Assembly (NCBI GenBank): GCA_013215025.1
Contig: JABSRR010000141.1
Coordinates: forward strand, 1-20,288
From: Pseudomonadales bacterium
GTDB taxonomy: Bacteria; Pseudomonadota; Gammaproteobacteria; Pseudomonadales; DT-91
DNA: 20,288 nucleotides
Reading direction: 5' to 3'
Shown here: in pieces, positions 13,301-20,288 of the stretch
Layout: every line of letters starts with the position of its first letter
How positions within the stretch are numbered: the stretch's first letter is position 1
Translations under genes and position numbers: made by a program
The notes under the pieces: model-generated
Databases searched by the model: none
What the model was told of the DNA's origin: nothing
Seen by the model: the letters and a program-made list of their open reading frames with translations, nothing else

Positions 13301-15080
13301 CTGCAATGAATCTAGCAGCAGGATTTAAACTAATGGTATTTCCTAGTAAATCATAAGCTTCATTAATTTGAATTGACGCTTTCGCATCTCCTGTGTTGCC
13401 TATGCCATTATATGAAGATCTGTTATTGTCGTATAACCCGCAATCTCTTAAAGTAGTGTTAGCAGAACCCCACGCACAGAAACCGGCATTCCAGTTACCG
13501 TTAACCTCATTCTGAGAGAATTTGTTATTTAGCCCACCAACACAAAGTAAACCATTGTTGGCGTTGTAGGCAGAACTATTAATAGTAACTACTATATTCT
13601 GACACCCTGCTAAGGAACCTGCTGCTAAATAGATACCTGAATCTATGTTCTGACTAGAAACATTTCTAGTTACGAATCCATAGCCATTAATACCACAGTC
13701 TTGAAGTCTTACACCTCTAAGATTGTTTTGTACAGTGTTAGCAGTAATCTCTACTTGAGGAACGCCCTGTATTCTAATAGCACCACCATTAGATGCTTCA
13801 GATCCTGAGTAAAATGACTGTAGTTCAGCGCTAGTTGAATCATAACCGAGAACTCCAGATGTGGAACTGTCTAATACAGTATGTAGTCCTTGGCCGCTCC
13901 AACCATTGTTTTTAAGAGTACATCCATCTATTTCTATTTTACTAGCTGACTTTGCGTAGATACCATACCCACCTGCGTTCATTATCTGTATGTTTTCAAA
14001 ACTATACTCTTTTGTGCTACTATCGGAACTCTGATGAAAAATGTGTCCATTAGAACTGTTGTAGTTAGAGTACTTTATTACAGTCTGACCTTTTTTACTT
14101 GTGAAATGTAAAGACTTGTCGCTAGGTAGTGTTATCTCAGAAGTTATTATAAACTCCCCTCTGAGGTCAATAGTGTCTCCATCACTAGCGTTATCAACTG
14201 CGTCTTGAATATCCGTGTAAGGACTTAGTACGCTTCCTGTAGATTCTTCTAATCCTGCATAGTCGCTGCTTACATATATTGTGTTTGCGTGATTTACCGA
14301 AGCTTCAGTAAAATCCTCCACTGATATGAATCCGCTAGACTTGGTGTAGTTTAAAACTACATAATCTGAACCATTCCACAATATATCTACAGATCCTCCT
14401 TTATTGACAACTCTGCTTCCAGAAGATGATCCCATAACACGTAATCTGCGATTAGTAGTAGAGCTGTTTACTAAAATACATCTCCACCCTTGTTGTGAGG
14501 CATCTAATGTTGGTAGAATTAAGTCCTTATTATTGGTAAGAGTGTAATTGACTATGTTTCTGTTGTAAGATCCATCTATGTCTGTAGAATCTGAAGCAGG
14601 TACGTACTCCCAGGGTTCTGCTGTAGGTATTCTCTGCCAATCAGTACCGTTGTATTTAACTACGTCATTTATGTCATAGTCTTCCCCATCGTATGTTCCT
14701 GCGAAAGTTACATAAAACCAGTCACCGTTACTGGGAGTGAACCCTAGTTCAGTGTCGTTTGTGAGGTCCGGAGTGTTTGTATTGGCGTTCCAGGACCCCC
14801 TGTAACTAACAGAAACATCTGTAGGATCTACTGAAACGAATTGACTGTCTAAATATTGTTTAACTTCTGTTGAAGAATTCCCTGCTGGTTGACCATTTTT
14901 CTTTTCAAACTCTGTGTAGGGTATATCAAAAAGTATATATTCGTTAGTGGCTAGAGTCTTTATGTTTATGTTAGGGTCGTTAGCCTCGCATAAGGCAAGT
15001 TCTGTGTTTATGGAAGGTGTGGGGATTCCTTCAAATATCACTTCATTAGAGTTTTCCGCTTTGTAGATTCTTACACTCAT
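10386..15080 (-). CDS. Giant fibre/spike protein with beta-helix, Ig-like and LamG-like domains
   Basis: 1564 residues, ATG at 15080; AAGGAG is built from the last codons of the collagen-like gene 2 bases upstream of its stop. Domains by eye: an N-terminal adaptor part with a Y-R-G-S-W-N-A-N...D-V-V-K-Y-N-G-T-D-W module (about 92-150); a right-handed parallel beta-helix (about 265-605) with pectate-lyase-like signatures such as S-P-Y-T-D-I-Q-D-A-V-D...G-D-T-I-D-L and N-G-G-A-I-R-I; repeated L-S-G-N-D-L-T-I-T-L-Q-D-G-T strands (about 790-855); two diverged copies of an unnamed beta domain (about 890-1200); a putative Ig domain (about 1210-1310); and a concanavalin/LamG-like domain (about 1315-1500). 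This is a receptor-binding or polysaccharide-binding protein, perhaps with depolymerase activity. Unusually, it is encoded within the head gene cluster. Confidence 0.82.
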   Translation of the reverse strand: MSVRIYKAENSNEVIFEGIPTPSINTELALCEANDPNINIKTLATNEYILFDIPYTEFEKKNGQPAGNSSTEVKQYLDSQFVSVDPTDVSVSYRGSWNANTNTPDLTNDTELGFTPSNGDWFYVTFAGTYDGEDYDINDVVKYNGTDWQRIPTAEPWEYVPASDSTDIDGSYNRNIVNYTLTNNKDLILPTLDASQQGWRCILVNSSTTNRRLRVMGSSSGSRVVNKGGSVDILWNGSDYVVLNYTKSSGFISVEDFTEASVNHANTIYVSSDYAGLEESTGSVLSPYTDIQDAVDNASDGDTIDLRGEFIITSEITLPSDKSLHFTSKKGQTVIKYSNYNSSNGHIFHQSSDSSTKEYSFENIQIMNAGGYGIYAKSASKIEIDGCTLKNNGWSGQGLHTVLDSSTSGVLGYDSTSAELQSFYSGSEASNGGAIRIQGVPQVEITANTVQNNLRGVRLQDCGINGYGFVTRNVSSQNIDSGIYLAAGSLAGCQNIVVTINSSAYNANNGLLCVGGLNNKFSQNEVNGNWNAGFCAWGSANTTLRDCGLYDNNRSSYNGIGNTGDAKASIQINEAYDLLGNTISLNPAARFIAEILDTQVHYTGLGSNTEKVGFLITEEVGNLPNDNKNIIKVDDVGFIGQDYALDFSEVDLTNLRVSLGDNSYQAIGEKSVKNPLEGTYFELPFSNHSMNLTEVDISVNSTDNIIIREGVSGSRINPYNVNELQALAYGADIQVVLKESNKIQFIVPVASCSIDGYMVNSVLSNALVQLNDTFTNTTGFSSGGGNPVTNFSLSGNDLTITLQDGTSYTVDVTTLGVDENKFVSSGALNGSNLELTMNDSSVVVIDATNMINGSSLPARSNDWYISYGSNAGDEVEAASIVATYENKQPFYNGDFLEKGQEYVWTHDSNGYYVLGVYTGPEETSDDVEITYSAKWSHLFRFTTTGTNRVSETSFGVDVASRYATGYELTNNTVLALRYGNDNHLYLLDISNGGETIIGKSNIALVGDSQIISFGGQNQPNAKFPIMIKRNQEWEIVHDFDNSESGEIIDGVEEDTVLKSNISIGPGEKLIWNMNYFGRTEYLGIGYSGASSGNSSPYNDIDSYFRYLTSEQIFPGNAWTMNTNASNYDPTGGGRYGVIGTNLGTVSLIYNIDNSLELYHESAGEIIMTRTLDLDGSDINLVFQANEAHPFNRIPKVSKQIIGSGPQPVTTFAPDISDQTINITEGVAFNVPIVLDSGSDIVNQYVEEDAPSWAVLNQSTGYFNGTAPAYSGTSDSYEINCKAANAVGGSTNFKVTLNVEELVYTNTKSLKFRDGSSSYLGGNAALISALERSANGSGSSDAWTISIWYKGSTSNQGQTLFYFGGSDTVNTGHIEIKQTNHNGQKRIRLRYGSTSNHIQLTTPSGSIDSVSEGFQHILVTYDGGTTGTNSSEMSDYYSRFKIYIDGDLQSTSNTHSNYGYSNSIVGQNYRFGRFSSGNYARDILLNQLAIWDSDQSSNAAALYNSGNTQDLSILSPGVAGLDSNYVDPDHYYEIETSVSTIQDLVGTAHFVGYNFISSDLVDDAP

Positions 15081-15082
15081 TA

Positions 15083-16183
15083 CTATCTCCTTAACATTAA
15101 TGTGTTCCAGCCTATAACTCTAACGGAGGCTGCCGTATTTGAATTATAGGATATTTTCAAGGAACCTTCAGTGATAGATTGTCCTACGAAGTACCTTTGA
15201 TCAATTAAATGCTCTTGCTCAACTCCAGCCCTATCTGTCCTAGTTGCTAGTTTAGTACTGAATCCGAAAATTCTAGGTCCCGTACCGTCTTGTGTTGCGT
15301 AGAAATCTAAGGAAACCGAGTGATCTAAAGGAACTATTAGAGGTGTTATGGCTAAATGGATACGCACAAAATGAGTGTCGTTTTCCTTAACTCCAGTATT
15401 CTTGAAACTGAATACGTTATCTTCAGTTCTCCAAATATCCGTCACCCCAGCTAAAGTAGTGTTTTGGTTATAATTGGTGTTACCGTCAGTTAAGACTCCA
15501 TTATTATCGTTAGTAAGTTGTACTGTCCCACCACCAGTTCCTGTTAAGATTGGAGTATTGGCTGTCAAAGAATCTGCAAAATCTTGGAAACCTATTAATT
15601 TTCCTGGAGTTATACTATCTCCTAGTATCTTAGATTTAGCTATTGGAGAAGTCATTACTAGATTAAAGCTGTTCCTCTTAACAGAACCATCTTTCATATC
15701 ACAGACTACATAGGCTTTGTTGTTCTCTTGAGTTATGTTTACATCAACAACAGGAGATTCTCCTCCTGTCGCTGCCTCTAGGATCTGTGATATTTTTTCT
15801 TCAGGGAAATCTCTTCCTCTAGGACCTACTGGACCTCTTTCTCCAGTGTCCCCTTTTTCTCCAGTGTCTCCTTTTTCTCCAGTGTCGCCTTTTTCTCCTT
15901 TTAAGCCCCTTGACAACTTATCGTTTTCTAACACAATTTCTGGGCTTTTCATTATTGCGTCTTTTAGGAAAAACACTCCGTCTCTACCGTCTCTACCATC
16001 CCTGCCGTCTTTACCGTCTTCTCCGTCCTTACCTGGATCTCCTTTGTCTCCTTTAGGTCCGGGTATAGGCTTCACTCCTACATTTTTGGCTATCTGTTCT
16101 GGAGTACATATTTGTTTGGCCAAGCCCAAAGGCATATCATCTATGCCCTTTATTTCAAGGCTCTTGACATTTGAATCGCTCAT
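15083..16183 (-). CDS. Collagen-like fibre protein
   Basis: 366 residues, ATG at 16183 with GGAGG 5 bases upstream. Two Gly-X-Y blocks are visible: residues 42-69 (GPKGDKGDPGKDGEDGKDG and more, mostly Gly-Arg-Asp/Gly-Lys-Asp) and residues 93-125 (including three Gly-Glu-Lys-Gly-Asp-Thr units). Between them lies a 20-residue charged linker (FFLKDAIMKSPEIVLEN). The C-terminal 230 residues are beta-rich (A-V... V-Q-L-T-N-D-N-N-G-V-L; D-H-S-V-S-L-D-F-Y-A-T; S-V-R-V-I-G-W-N-T-L-M-L-R-R) and likely form a trimeric head. Such proteins build trimeric triple-helix stalks in phage fibres. Gly-X-Y density of Lys and Asp/Glu fits stability without hydroxyproline. It is translated just before the giant fibre and the two are probably partners. 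Confidence 0.85.
   Translation of the reverse strand: MSDSNVKSLEIKGIDDMPLGLAKQICTPEQIAKNVGVKPIPGPKGDKGDPGKDGEDGKDGRDGRDGRDGVFFLKDAIMKSPEIVLENDKLSRGLKGEKGDTGEKGDTGEKGDTGERGPVGPRGRDFPEEKISQILEAATGGESPVVDVNITQENNKAYVVCDMKDGSVKRNSFNLVMTSPIAKSKILGDSITPGKLIGFQDFADSLTANTPILTGTGGGTVQLTNDNNGVLTDGNTNYNQNTTLAGVTDIWRTEDNVFSFKNTGVKENDTHFVRIHLAITPLIVPLDHSVSLDFYATQDGTGPRIFGFSTKLATRTDRAGVEQEHLIDQRYFVGQSITEGSLKISYNSNTAASVRVIGWNTLMLRR
15841..15894 (-). repeat. 18-bp tandem repeat, three copies, in the collagen-like gene
   Basis: Plus-strand units ctccagtgtc-N-ccttttt at 15841-15858, 15859-15876 and 15877-15894 differ only at one base (c, t, g). Each encodes the hexapeptide GEKGDT-type collagen unit, so unit number can change without breaking the frame. 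Confidence 0.95.
15978..16031 (-). repeat. 9-bp imperfect repeat, six copies, in the collagen-like gene
   Basis: Plus-strand units ccgtctcta, ccgtctcta, ccatccctg, ccgtcttta, ccgtcttct and ccgtcctta follow each other without gaps. Each encodes one Gly-(Arg/Lys/Glu)-Asp triplet. Confidence 0.9.
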
Positions 16184-16196
16184 AGAGCCTCCTTTT

Positions 16197-17792
16197 TTAC
16201 ATTTTAACTAGCTGACCGTTCCTGTACTGGTAGTATTGTCCCTGTACTTCGTAGACCTCTGGTTCTTTATTTTTAGATACCTTTTCCGGAGAGGTCTCTG
16301 TACCTTTCTGCTGATTAGCACCCTGGGTCTGTTTAGGATTTGGCTGCCCGGCAACTTCTGCTTGCTTCCTAGTTGCTTCCATTAGCTCTTTCTGCAGTTC
16401 TGCAGTCTCTTTCCAAGCCTCGTCAGCACCTGCAACAGGGGCTCTGAGTTTGGTAAGTACTGTGCGCTGCAGTTCCTTAGTTGGAACAATAACACCAGAT
16501 TGTACAGATTTAACAAGGGCATCAACAAATACGCCTACTGACTCAGTTTCTAAGCCTTCGTGAACTAGACACGGAGCATACATAGGGTCCATTCCATTCA
16601 GTTTTAGGAGGGCAGGGATAGCTTCGTTGTTGATTACTGAGGCGATGTTGTCCAGGTACTTCTTCATGGCCAATACGAACATGTCTTGCATAGAGCTTGA
16701 CATTGCGTAAGAGCCTCCACCTGATCCTAATTTCATAAAGTTTGCAAGGATTGATTCTGCGATCAATTGTTCCTGTGCGGAAGCCACCTGACGGCACTGG
16801 TCAACGCGAACGTTTGGTCCGGCTGTCATTAGGCTAATATCTATAATTGGTACTTTTGATTCTGCGTCTACATCAGAAGGGAGTACCAGCGCAGTTTGGT
16901 CGTTGTACTTAATGGACTTGACTTGACGTATGAGGAAATCTCGTAATTTCTTTTCGTCTGCTGTAGCATTCTCTGATAGGTAACGCGAGGCGATTTTAAG
17001 TACAGGTATACCTTCAAGGTTACGAGATAGAGAAACCGCCTCAGTGGCGAGAGTTTTTTGCAATTGTTCCCAAGTGCTGACTGCTGAGTACAGGATGCTT
17101 TCTCCTTCCATGTTGCCGCCCTTTGTAGTGGTTCTGAAAAGTAGCATTCTATTTCTTGGAATTGTTTCGTACCCTCCGTTAACTTTAATTTGTCTGAGTC
17201 CTGTGAGGTCCTCATATCCATCTCCATCTTTTAGTAACCAGCGATCAATAGATTCTTGGTGTATAGACTTCCAATACTTCCAGCCGATTCTTCCGTCGTT
17301 GTATTTTGAGTTTGTTCTGGGATCTTCCGTAGATCCTCCGCGAATTTTGAATTGGGGTACTGTGACTTGAAATCCTATAGCTAACATGTCCAATGCAGAG
17401 GAAATATTGTCCTCTATTGAAGAGTTCATATCATCAAAACAGCTTGCAACGAAATCTCGAACTTCCTTGGATTTTTTCTCGTCCCAGCCTTCTGGCTTGG
17501 CGCCTATCTTTTCTGGATCAGCTGGAACTGTGTCCCAGGAAACTAAGGATAGGATATTCTCGTACCCCTGCAAAGCGCCCCCTACCGTAGGATCAGCTTG
17601 CATCTTACGGTAAGTGTTAATCTTGTTGGAAAGGCTTTGTGTTGATTGGTTAGGGTCCCTAGTATCAACTAAAGTACCATACAGCACGTTAAGTGCTGTT
17701 TGTCCTTGGTCTGGAGGAATTACTCCTGCCCTCATCTGTTCTTGAGGAATTACTAACTCTGTGTCAGTTTTTGGAAATTGGGATAAGGGCAT
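16197..17792 (-). CDS. Portal protein (DUF935/Mu gp29-like)
   Basis: 531 residues, ATG at 17792 with AAGGAG 6 bases upstream. Portal features: an N-terminal region with Y-R-K-M-Q-A-D-P-T-V-G-G-A-L-Q-G-Y, the conserved turn S-W-D-T-V-P-A-D; W-K-Y-W-K-S-I-H-Q-E-S-I-D-R-W; I-P-R-N-R-M-L-L-F-R...G-N-M-E-G-E-S-I-L-Y (about 214-238), equivalent to the P-x-x-K-x-x-x-x-x-G-x-P-x-G-x-x-x-x-x motif of Mu-type portals; and L-G-S-G-G-G-S-Y-A-M-S-S-S-M-Q-D-M-F (about 356-373). The C-terminal 75 residues are Gln/Glu/Lys-rich and disordered, ending in Y-Y-Q-Y-R-N-G-Q. The dodecameric ring should occupy one vertex and receive the terminase. Two out-of-frame reading frames inside it are coding shadows. Family is certain as portal, subfamily less so. 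Confidence 0.87.
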   Translation of the reverse strand: MPLSQFPKTDTELVIPQEQMRAGVIPPDQGQTALNVLYGTLVDTRDPNQSTQSLSNKINTYRKMQADPTVGGALQGYENILSLVSWDTVPADPEKIGAKPEGWDEKKSKEVRDFVASCFDDMNSSIEDNISSALDMLAIGFQVTVPQFKIRGGSTEDPRTNSKYNDGRIGWKYWKSIHQESIDRWLLKDGDGYEDLTGLRQIKVNGGYETIPRNRMLLFRTTTKGGNMEGESILYSAVSTWEQLQKTLATEAVSLSRNLEGIPVLKIASRYLSENATADEKKLRDFLIRQVKSIKYNDQTALVLPSDVDAESKVPIIDISLMTAGPNVRVDQCRQVASAQEQLIAESILANFMKLGSGGGSYAMSSSMQDMFVLAMKKYLDNIASVINNEAIPALLKLNGMDPMYAPCLVHEGLETESVGVFVDALVKSVQSGVIVPTKELQRTVLTKLRAPVAGADEAWKETAELQKELMEATRKQAEVAGQPNPKQTQGANQQKGTETSPEKVSKNKEPEVYEVQGQYYQYRNGQLVKM

Positions 17793-17802
17793 AGTTTACT
17801 CC

Positions 17803-18465
17803 TTATTTGTTGTAATGTGCTCGGAACAATTTTTGCATCTCTCTGTGAAGAGCTAAAACCTTAACTGTTTCGCTACGTCCAGCAGGTCTTGGGATGATGT
17901 AATTATAAATAGCATTTAGGGATTGAAGTCTCTCGCCTCTGAGATCTTTAGTTACAAGTACTTGCTTGGCCAAATTAATGTAACGTTGGCATTTTGCTTG
18001 AGTGATCCTAGGAATGTTCTTCATTTCGATTCTTTCTAGACATTCTTTACAAGAGTCGTAGTGCTTCTGTAGAGTATCTTCTACAGTTTTGATCTCAAGA
18101 GGTTCGTCTTTGATCTCAGCTTCTTCCGGGATGTCTTCTTTCTTAACTTCTACTAGATCGCCTTCTGCGAAGCCTTCTATCACTTTACCACCGATCATTG
18201 ATATGACCGCGCCTTCTGGGAGATCTGGACCATCTTCACTGATGTCCTGTGGATCGATGATGATCTTAGGTGTTTCCATTGCTTCTGGATCTTCCCCAAG
18301 TTTAACTACTTCCATATCTTCAATCTTGTCCTTCGCGAACTGAGTGAACATTGATTTCACGTATGAAGGTTTTGCAATGTTCTTTTCAACGACCTCTTCC
18401 ATTGAGAAGCCGGCATCGATCAATGCTTTTATTTGTTCTTTCTTTGTTGGTTTATTGTCGCTCAT
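17803..18465 (-). CDS. Phage protein of unknown function between terminase and portal
   Basis: I choose the ATG at 18465 (MSDNKPTKKEQIKALID; 220 residues) because AAAGGA lies 8 bases upstream and it starts 14 bases after the terminase stop; a longer frame to 18498 would overlap the terminase end. I do not recognise a family. Residues about 8-40 (KEQIKALIDAGFSMEEVVEK, then K-P-S-Y-V-K) look like a small helix-turn-helix. Residues about 55-125 are acidic and Pro/Ile/Glu-rich and probably disordered. Residues about 130-220 are helical, with two Cys (H-Y-D-S-C-K-E-C near 135) and a basic C-terminus (F-R-A-H-Y-N-K). The HTH-like start and position next to the large terminase would fit a small terminase-like DNA-binding role, but small terminases usually precede the large one; I would not assign it. 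Confidence 0.75.
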   Translation of the reverse strand: MSDNKPTKKEQIKALIDAGFSMEEVVEKNIAKPSYVKSMFTQFAKDKIEDMEVVKLGEDPEAMETPKIIIDPQDISEDGPDLPEGAVISMIGGKVIEGFAEGDLVEVKKEDIPEEAEIKDEPLEIKTVEDTLQKHYDSCKECLERIEMKNIPRITQAKCQRYINLAKQVLVTKDLRGERLQSLNAIYNYIIPRPAGRSETVKVLALHREMQKLFRAHYNK

Positions 18466-18479
18466 AATTTTTCCTTTTG

Positions 18480-20288
18480 CTATAGCATGGCAGCCCAATC
18501 GGGCTCGTTTGATTCTTGTTTCTTTTTACCACGGTAATTTATTCCCATGGTGTCCAGATGATTTATGAAGTCTTCCACAGTCTCTATTTCTTCCTGCTGC
18601 ACTACTTTTTCATAAGTACTGTCTTTTAGAGGGAGATTATCCACGGACATGTCGTGCAAGGCTGTGCCGTTAGGAACTACTTCACGGGCAACTAGATCAA
18701 CTAAACAATCAACCTGGTCATCATGTGTGCCTGTAGGAAACGCCATGATTTCGTGCATGAATGTGGGAACCCATGGAGCATTTTCCAAATAAGATACGTA
18801 CCCACACTTAATGTAAGTAGATACTGCACTGGCTCGAACTAATGAGTCTCCATCACCTGCAGAGGCGTTTCGCGGGATTGGGGAGATCGGTAAAGGGATT
18901 TTCTCTCGTTTGAGATATTGAATCAGCCCTATACCGGAAGACTTGTACTCAATGTAAATTTTCATGGGTTTATACACCCTGAACATTTTGAGTACTTGAT
19001 CCGCGAGGTCTGGAGCTTCCATCCGTTCGCGGTGAATATTTTCTATGAAAACAGAGTTGTCAGTAAGGACTGCTGCTACTAAAATAACTGACCAGTCAGA
19101 TCGGTTGGTCTTAGTCTGCGCTGTATCTAGTATGAAAACTCTGTATTTAATTTCTGATTCCCTTGGCTTTGGCCTGGGCATCATCCATGAACTCTTTATG
19201 ATCGTACCATCTGTAGCAAATGGTTGCTGCATGTACTGACCGAAAAAGGTGAGAATCGGTAAATTCTCTTTCATGTTTCTTAATTTTGCGAGTGGGATCT
19301 TTTCAGCCCACAAAGGGTATTCGTCTTTCTCTGGATCGCCTTCTAATCGCGTGGGGGAATCCATAGGGACTTTAAGTGTTTCCAGGTCCTCTTTATTAAG
19401 TATGGCAGGGACGTTAATGTGTGTGAAATCCTCACCAACTCCTCCAAGGGGATTATCATCAGTAGGAGTAAGAAAGCCAGATATATCATTCTCATGTACC
19501 CTCTGTTGAATTACTATGATTGGAGTGTGGGCCATATTGTTCCGTCTGGACAATAATGTATTCGCGAACCATGAGTTAGCGTTATCCCTTTGAGTTTCAG
19601 AGAATGCGTCCAGGGTATTGTTCGGATCATCACAAACGATGCAGCCTCCCCAGGAGATGCGCATCTTGCCTGCACCTTTACCGGTTAAAGTACCACCGGT
19701 CGATGTAGCGTAGACTGAACCACCCTGTTTAGTCTTGAAGTCATCTTTAGCCTTTGAGCTCTTATCGAGCTCTATGGGGAAGATGGACAAGTACTTTTCG
19801 TTTGTAAGTATGTCCCTTACCTTGGAAGATGAGTCCATGGAGAGCATCTTCGAGTAACCGATTAGAATGTTCTGAGAGTCTGGGACGTGTCCCATTGTCC
19901 ACGCAATGAAATAAATAAGCAACTGGGTCTTGCTGTAGCGCGGTGGGATGTTAATGATTATTCTTGGACAATCGAGTTTCCCGAGGAATAGATTTTCTAG
20001 AGTATCACAAAGTAAATCATGGTGCCAATTGGCTTTCCATCTGAATCCGTATTCAACCAGGAACATGTAGCGTACAAAATATTTAAATGAACTTGCTACG
20101 AACTTTTTCTCTTCTCGAGTCAGTTCTGTCGGGTCCTCTTCCTCAATTCCAAAATTTTCCATGAGCTGCATGTAATACAACTCTTCAATAATTGATTTAT
20201 CCTGGGTCTTGAGGTGACTAAGGATCTGCATAGCAATATGCACTTCCTTGATGTCGTTTGGATCTGCTGAACTATAATCAATACTATT
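18480..20288 (-). CDS. terL: Large terminase subunit (5' end possibly outside window)
   Basis: ATPase and nuclease motor that packages DNA through the portal. In the frame starting at the GTG at 20243: atypical Walker A P-P-R-Y-S-K-T at 100-106, Walker B I-V-C-D-D-P at 202-207, and the RNase H-like nuclease carboxylates at Asp373 (F-I-L-D-T-A-Q), Glu432 (I-Y-I-E-Y-K-S-S-G) and T-H-D-D-Q-V-D at 506-512. S-T-G-G-T-L-T-G-K-G-A-G near 181 is also a TerL hallmark. The start is uncertain: the GTG at 20243 has its AAGGA only one base away, the ATG at 20231 is 13 bases from it, and the frame stays open for 15 more codons to the right edge, so a start beyond the window is likely. The last 60 residues form an acidic helical tail ending NEPDWAAML. 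Confidence 0.93.
   Translation of the reverse strand, partial: NSIDYSSADPNDIKEVHIAMQILSHLKTQDKSIIEELYYMQLMENFGIEEEDPTELTREEKKFVASSFKYFVRYMFLVEYGFRWKANWHHDLLCDTLENLFLGKLDCPRIIINIPPRYSKTQLLIYFIAWTMGHVPDSQNILIGYSKMLSMDSSSKVRDILTNEKYLSIFPIELDKSSKAKDDFKTKQGGSVYATSTGGTLTGKGAGKMRISWGGCIVCDDPNNTLDAFSETQRDNANSWFANTLLSRRNNMAHTPIIVIQQRVHENDISGFLTPTDDNPLGGVGEDFTHINVPAILNKEDLETLKVPMDSPTRLEGDPEKDEYPLWAEKIPLAKLRNMKENLPILTFFGQYMQQPFATDGTIIKSSWMMPRPKPRESEIKYRVFILDTAQTKTNRSDWSVILVAAVLTDNSVFIENIHRERMEAPDLADQVLKMFRVYKPMKIYIEYKSSGIGLIQYLKREKIPLPISPIPRNASAGDGDSLVRASAVSTYIKCGYVSYLENAPWVPTFMHEIMAFPTGTHDDQVDCLVDLVAREVVPNGTALHDMSVDNLPLKDSTYEKVVQQEEIETVEDFINHLDTMGINYRGKKKQESNEPDWAAML

Noticed and set aside
15735..16211. 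158-residue plus-strand reading frame rich in Ser-Pro-Phe
   Set aside because: It is the antisense of the collagen-like gene; the Ser/Pro repeats are only the complement of Gly-X-Y codons, and no ribosome binding site precedes it.
16868..17227. 119-residue and nearby 84-residue (16543-16797) frames on the minus strand within the portal gene
   Set aside because: Both are out of frame with the strong portal reading frame, have unlikely composition, and there is no sign of overlapping translation.
18466..18498. Longer start (18498) for the protein between terminase and portal
   Set aside because: The extra 11 residues overlap the terminase end and the ATG at 18465 has a well-placed AAAGGA.
1..20288. 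CRISPR arrays, tRNAs, integrase or attachment sites, defence or anti-defence genes
   Set aside because: No regularly spaced repeats, cloverleaf-like segments or recombinase motifs were visible, and coding sequence covers nearly the entire window.

Overview
The window is one continuous block of structural genes from a tailed double-stranded DNA phage (Caudoviricetes). Every supportable gene lies on the minus strand, so the module reads from right to left. A contractile-tail sheath (DUF3383-like) followed by a tail tube protein marks it as a myovirus. The DNA is AT-rich (roughly 40% GC by eye) and nearly every gene starts a few bases after an AAGGAG-type Shine-Dalgarno sequence. No integrase, lysis, replication or tRNA gene is present, and I cannot assign a host from sequence alone.

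In transcription order: large terminase (entering from the right edge); a protein of unknown function; portal; a collagen-like fibre protein; a 1564-residue beta-helix / Ig / LamG-like fibre or spike; a gp10-like protein with a Pro/Gln/Gly-rich tail; a probable virion or decoration protein; an XkdF-type prohead protease with a scaffold fused to its C-terminus; major capsid protein; head-tail connector; tail-completion protein; head closure; neck/tail terminator; sheath; tube; tail assembly chaperone; and a large open-ended protein that runs off the left edge. The genes are packed with 2-57 base gaps or small overlaps, and no gene-free stretch exceeds 60 bases, so this is probably one late operon whose promoter lies outside the window.

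Three expression devices can be read from the sequence. First, the tail assembly chaperone has a T TTT TTC slippery heptamer, and the -1 frame stays open to a second stop about 300 bases further on; this predicts a 182-residue short form and a 281-residue frameshifted form. Two mutually exclusive hairpins can form just downstream of the slip site. Second, an in-frame ATG with a strong ribosome binding site inside the protease gene would make free scaffold, as in lambda C/Nu3. Third, GC-rich hairpins with the same CCCCTC/GAGGGG core follow the two genes expected to be most abundant, major capsid and tail tube.

The most unusual content is in the accessory virion proteins. The left-edge gene (at least 541 codons) starts with a domain resembling a baseplate plug and continues into alternating Gly-Asp-Gly (PKD-like) and leucine-rich-repeat modules. 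The collagen-like and giant fibre genes sit inside the head module, next to a gp10-like protein, rather than after the baseplate genes. The tape measure, most of the baseplate and lysis genes are not in the window and presumably lie beyond the left edge.
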